From Marinifilaceae bacterium (GTDB lineage: Bacteria > Bacteroidota > Bacteroidia > Bacteroidales > Marinifilaceae), in the NCBI GenBank assembly GCA_016936255.1, contig JAFGYE010000023.1, positions 1 to 64,000 of the forward strand: a DNA stretch of 64,000 bases, in the 5' to 3' direction. The notes beneath the pieces are model-generated. The model was not told where the DNA came from and did not search any database. It was given only the letters and a program-made list of their open reading frames with translations. Shown here piece by piece: positions 60,413-64,000 of this stretch. Every line of letters starts with the position of its first letter. The stretch's first letter is position 1. A program made the position numbers and the translations under genes.

Positions 60413-61648
60413 TTATTGATTCCTGCGAAGATAATGTTCCTGAATGAAATTAAAAATTCTTTGAGAACTGTTATCATCTGTATTTAGATATGATTTTTCG
60501 ATAATTTGGGTTCTTGCTGTAACAAATTCGTCATTTTTAGTAAATGTACTAAGTAAATCCTGTTCCAGTTTTTCTTGAGTGGTAGAAATAGATCCAATAA
60601 TAAAATCGTTGAAGAAGGAATGTAATTCACGATCTTTGGTTTCGTACTTTTCGCGGTCATACAGCAGGAAAAACACCGGCCTGTTCAGTAAAATATAATC
60701 CATGTAAATGGAAGAGTAATCGCTCACCATACCATCAATTTCAGGAAGAAGAGGATATACGTCTTTTACATTATCGTACCAAAGAATGCGTTCGAATTCG
60801 TTACTGATAGTCTTGTATTGTGGCAATGGATGCAGCTTGAAAACAAATACAAAATCATTTTTAATGGCGAATTCATTCAATTTATGAAGGTCAAGAATTC
60901 CATCGGAAATACCATCACCTCCGGTATCCCGAAAGGTTGGTGCATACAAGATTGATTTGATTCCTTTTTTACGCAATTCAATCACCTTTTGAATGGTTTT
61001 CTCATCCGAGTTGATTAATGCATTCTTATATTTTATTGGGTTTACAATGATGTCGTTACGCGGATATCCTGTATCAATAAAGTGGTCTGAAATAAATGCA
61101 GGTTTGAAAAAATGTTCGGTAAAGAATTCTCCTGTTGAGATAAGTGCATCGTAAACAGGTAGTTTTCCAACAAAATTCAAAATAAATCTGCGGTAGAGCG
61201 AGCTGGTTTCCTGAATAAAGAATTTGTTGTCGCGCTGAATCTTTTTGAAGCCTATTCCGTGCCAGATTTGAATAATTTTTGCCCGCCAGAATAACTGAAA
61301 CCGACAATTATCCATCCACGAAAAATTATCAACTACAAAAACCTTACATCTCAACGAAATCCAATAGGCCTTGGCTGACGGGTAGTACAATATGTTGCTG
61401 TATTGATGTTTGAGTGATTCATAGGTCTCTTTATTTGCGGTCAGGAAATAGAATTCCTGATCTTCTTCCTTTTCCGATAAGTAGAGGAAAAAGAACTTTA
61501 CATTATCAATAAAAAAACCATCTTTTGCTCCCATAAGCACCATCAGATTCTTTTTTTTGGGAATAAGGCAGCTGATGGGAACAATAAAGATCCAGCCCAA
61601 TAGGGTGGTAAGGAAAATGATTGGTTTGGAGTATTTGTTGAGATCCAT
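60413..61648 (-). CDS. CDP-glycerol glycerophosphotransferase-like protein A
   Basis: This 411-residue protein is of the TagB/TagF family, adding glycerol phosphate to a lipid-linked acceptor. The diagnostic segments are IIQIWHGIGFKKI (about 125-137), LYAPTFRDTGGDG (about 230-242) and the C-terminal MVSDYSSIYMDYILLNRP (about 308-325). A single N-terminal hydrophobic stretch may anchor it to the inner membrane. It overlaps the paralogue upstream by one base (TAATG) and precedes the TagD-like gene. Whether it is a primer-adding or a polymerising enzyme is not readable. Confidence 0.88.
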   Translation of the reverse strand: MDLNKYSKPIIFLTTLLGWIFIVPISCLIPKKKNLMVLMGAKDGFFIDNVKFFFLYLSEKEEDQEFYFLTANKETYESLKHQYSNILYYPSAKAYWISLRCKVFVVDNFSWMDNCRFQLFWRAKIIQIWHGIGFKKIQRDNKFFIQETSSLYRRFILNFVGKLPVYDALISTGEFFTEHFFKPAFISDHFIDTGYPRNDIIVNPIKYKNALINSDEKTIQKVIELRKKGIKSILYAPTFRDTGGDGISDGILDLHKLNEFAIKNDFVFVFKLHPLPQYKTISNEFERILWYDNVKDVYPLLPEIDGMVSDYSSIYMDYILLNRPVFFLLYDREKYETKDRELHSFFNDFIIGSISTTQEKLEQDLLSTFTKNDEFVTARTQIIEKSYLNTDDNSSQRIFNFIQEHYLRRNQ

Positions 61649-62871
61649 TAATTCAATTTTCTAATTTCCTGAAACACTCTCTCGCAACTCTCTGTATCCT
61701 GATAAGTGTGATACATATCCCTGATTTTTTTGCGCCACTTGGCATGAGTCTGAGGCTGTTCGAAATAGCGTTGTAAATGCGTTATAAATTCTTTTTGCGT
61801 GCTTGACTTTGCTCCAGGAGTATTCTCCTCGAAATCGATAAAAAAGCCTTTGTATTGCTTGTATTCGTCTAAATCGTATGGCAAATAAATAATTGGCCGA
61901 TCCAAAAGCAGGTAGTCAATCCAAAGTGATGAATAATCGGTTACCAAAACATCTACGTAAGGCAATAATTCATACACATCGGGGAATCGGTACTGATCAG
62001 CTTTTAGTACTCTGTCAATAGAAAAGAAATCATGAGTTTTTTCAACAGACTTTCGTTTTATATCCTCTTTATGACCACGAACCAAGATGTAGGCATCTTC
62101 TTTCTCCAGAAAATTAGAAAGCCGTTTTGCATCAAAATCCCCGAAAGGGAAAAAGTGAGTTTTGTAACCTTCTTCGCGCCAGGTTGGAGCGTATAGTATT
62201 ATTTTACGATCGAGAAATGGATTTGCAAGCAATAAAGACGGACTTAAATTGATATCCTGAAGCAAATAATCGTTACGAGGCAAACCACTCACCCAAACAT
62301 TGTTCATGTCAATATTGAATCCGGCTGCATGAATGATCTGTTCCAACGGAGAACAAGCTGCCATGTAACTGTATTTTTGCAATTGCTTGTGTTTGGCATA
62401 TTTGCGCCAGGGAGGCGTTTGCAAGGCCATTTTTTTCATTGGCGTACCATGTCCTAAATAGATGATGTTTTTGCATTTTTCGTGCAGGTAGTATGGCTTG
62501 AAAGCAGCGGCACTAATTCCATAGGAAAGAATGACATGTCTGGTCCTTAAAAAGAGAAAAAACCCTTTCAACGACCACGAATAAACTACTTCTCCGGGGA
62601 ATTTATCATTTAGTTTATGATACAAGGATTTGTAAGGAGTGAACAAAATGCTGTTGAAATCATTTTTTTCGCGCATGTACTCAAACAGGTACTTCGAATT
62701 GTCGAAATATACCTTTTCAGTCAAAAAGAAGAGGGCAATCCGCTTGTCTTTTGGCACCAGTTTTTCCAATAGAAAATAAAAACGGCGCATTAAAAACAGG
62801 ACAATATGCAGAAAAACAATTTTCTGCATGAAGTTGACAAACTGTTGTGTTCGGGAGTACTGACTATTCAT
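61648..62871 (-). CDS. CDP-glycerol glycerophosphotransferase-like protein B
   Basis: This 407-residue paralogue of protein A has the same motifs: IIYLGHGTPMKKM (about 155-167), LYAPTWREEGY and VTDYSSLWIDYLLLDRPIIYL (split). The ATG at 62871 is chosen because it overlaps the upstream stop by 8 bases; an upstream ATG in frame would add 14 residues inside the YfhO-type gene. Two paralogous transferases with a TagD-like enzyme suggest synthesis of a glycerol-phosphate-bearing surface polymer by this Gram-negative. Which adds first is not known. Confidence 0.88.
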   Translation of the reverse strand: MNSQYSRTQQFVNFMQKIVFLHIVLFLMRRFYFLLEKLVPKDKRIALFFLTEKVYFDNSKYLFEYMREKNDFNSILFTPYKSLYHKLNDKFPGEVVYSWSLKGFFLFLRTRHVILSYGISAAAFKPYYLHEKCKNIIYLGHGTPMKKMALQTPPWRKYAKHKQLQKYSYMAACSPLEQIIHAAGFNIDMNNVWVSGLPRNDYLLQDINLSPSLLLANPFLDRKIILYAPTWREEGYKTHFFPFGDFDAKRLSNFLEKEDAYILVRGHKEDIKRKSVEKTHDFFSIDRVLKADQYRFPDVYELLPYVDVLVTDYSSLWIDYLLLDRPIIYLPYDLDEYKQYKGFFIDFEENTPGAKSSTQKEFITHLQRYFEQPQTHAKWRKKIRDMYHTYQDTESCERVFQEIRKLN

Positions 62872-64000
62872 TTTCAATCGTTTCTTTTCGGATATTTTTA
62901 ATTCCAAAAACAACTCCTCCGGCTAGCAGCAAAAAGAATAAAACCATGCTGGCAACAGATATATTTTCGGTAACTGTCATTGCTTTTGGCTCAAATTTAA
63001 AGGTGATTTTATGCTTTCCTCCGGGAACTTTCATCGCCCGTAATATGTAGTTGGCTCTAAAGTGCGGAGTAAGTTTCCCATCAACATAGGCATTCCAGCC
63101 CGGCTGGTAATAAATATCGGAGAAAACCACCAATTGATCGCTTTTAGCATTGAATTGATAAGTTATTTTGTTGGGAGCATATGTTTCCATTGAAATACTT
63201 GCCAAAGAATCAGCCTGACTTGTAAATCCTTCCAATTGAGATGCAAAACGCTTGTCAACTAAAGCTTCTTTTGCAGGATCGAAGGCATTTAATCCCATGA
63301 TTTCTTCATCGGCATTGTTCACGATTTTGTAGTTGGGAACAATCCATGCTTCTCCCAAGGCATCAGGATTCAATTGCGCCTGATTTCCTTTTTCTTTATC
63401 GGGTGTGATGATGTATTTGGTATTTAGCATGTTGATCACCTTCATGTTGTTTTTTATGATGTGATGATCGATCAGCTCTTGGTAACGTCGCAATTTGGCT
63501 CCATGATAACCTCCAATGGACTTGTGATAGTAGGAAGTGCTTCCGTTTTGCCAGGTTTGAACAGAGGTGTTTAAAACCCTGTAATTGCTGTGTTGGTTGA
63601 GAACAGTGAAAGGAACAATAGCCAATTCCAGTTTGCTTGCTTTGCGGTTTTCTTTTTTGTATTCATCCTGTGCTTTTTGAGCCAATACCTGTAATTCCGG
63701 ATGAGTTGAAAACTCAGATTGCAGAATTTCAAAATCGGCTTGAGTAGGGCTGAATGCAACTTTCAGTTCTTTTTTTGGAACAAAGCTGTCTGCATTTAAA
63801 AAGCGTTTGTTAACCGGCCATAAATCAACCAGAATCAGAACAACAATACCTGCAATAAGAAGATTTGATTGAAACCATTTTTTACCATATCCGAAAAGGA
63901 GAACAGCAATTAAAGCAACAAAAAGAATGGTTCGTAATGCATCGGCTCTAAACATAGAAACCCGGGCATTAGAGATGTCCGATTGAATTTGATTGATGTA
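62864..64000 (-). CDS. YfhO-family membrane protein, C-terminal part (5' end cut by window)
   Basis: The reading frame stays open to the window edge, so the visible part (378 residues) lacks its start; a methionine at 63955 is internal. Segments RVSMFRADALRTILF, LNTKYIITPDK (about 210) and the late YYQPGWNAYVDGKL and MKVPGGKHKITFKFEP match the YfhO family of large membrane proteins. The last part has one hydrophobic span. In Gram-positives YfhO modifies lipoteichoic acid by glycosylation, which fits the adjoining glycerol-phosphate polymer genes. It overlaps protein B by 8 bases. Confidence 0.85.
   Translation of the reverse strand, partial: YINQIQSDISNARVSMFRADALRTILFVALIAVLLFGYGKKWFQSNLLIAGIVVLILVDLWPVNKRFLNADSFVPKKELKVAFSPTQADFEILQSEFSTHPELQVLAQKAQDEYKKENRKASKLELAIVPFTVLNQHSNYRVLNTSVQTWQNGSTSYYHKSIGGYHGAKLRRYQELIDHHIIKNNMKVINMLNTKYIITPDKEKGNQAQLNPDALGEAWIVPNYKIVNNADEEIMGLNAFDPAKEALVDKRFASQLEGFTSQADSLASISMETYAPNKITYQFNAKSDQLVVFSDIYYQPGWNAYVDGKLTPHFRANYILRAMKVPGGKHKITFKFEPKAMTVTENISVASMVLFFLLLAGGVVFGIKNIRKETIENE

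Overview
The window looks like chromosome from a low-GC member of the Bacteroidota, probably a marine anaerobe or facultative anaerobe of the Marinilabiliales/Bacteroidales type. This is an inference from three things: a type IX secretion (PorZ-like) gene, Bacteroidota-style promoters (TTTG, about 19 bp, TAnnTTTG), and a cell-envelope operon typical of the phylum (ftsX, DUF3098, uppP, truB, queA).

Region by region: 1-7.5 kb is a potassium and sodium homeostasis locus. A minus-strand operon (small membrane peptide, TrkH channel, KdpD-like kinase without the Kdp sensor domain, KdpE-like regulator) faces a plus-strand operon (cation/proton antiporter, KtrB-like channel, KtrA-like RCK subunit). 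7.5-19.8 kb holds mostly housekeeping genes: two thioredoxin-fold proteins, a U32 protein, a DUF2797 protein, branched-chain aminotransferase, a class III cyclase fused to an HD domain, a universal stress protein, rdgB, a porZ-like gene and recO.

19.92-30.54 kb is an integrated element of about 10.6 kb in the 3' end of a tRNA-Arg(CCU) gene. A 14-bp direct repeat bounds it, and the tRNA's probable original terminator now lies just beyond the right end. The element carries a tyrosine integrase, an XRE regulator, an excisionase-like protein, a filamentous-phage-type replication initiator with a zinc-ribbon tail, a serine recombinase between two paralogous small HTH proteins, a second zinc-ribbon protein, and a 184-bp tandem repeat with helically phased GATA motifs. 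Its right third looks like defence cargo: an ApeA-type HEPN protein, and divergently a translationally coupled trio (HNH nuclease, unknown protein, minimal nucleotidyltransferase), which is the best candidate here for an undescribed system. A 27-bp motif occurs four times in and before the replication gene, in different reading frames, so it is kept as DNA rather than protein.

30.5-36 kb holds chromosomal repeats and a glycan operon (GH130-like protein, GT4, GT4 fused to a toroid-like domain). 36-49.7 kb contains a YcaQ-like protein, a nitroreductase divergent from an HxlR regulator, an AraC regulator, a double SnoaL lipoprotein, a D-amino-acid-type operon (GNAT, M20 peptidase, alanine racemase, a second fold-III racemase), a MarR regulator with a palindromic operator, a class I isoprenoid enzyme and a 2-hydroxyacid dehydrogenase. 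49.9-54.2 kb is a probable redox or anaerobiosis cluster (NifX-like, CoA-binding, SLAC1-type channel, DUF302, DUF1847) divergent from a Crp/Fnr regulator and a globin. 54.3-58.3 kb is the ftsX-to-queA operon. 58.5-64 kb is surface polymer export and synthesis: a flippase, a TagD-like cytidylyltransferase, two CDP-glycerol glycerophosphotransferase-like proteins, and a YfhO-type membrane protein cut by the window edge.
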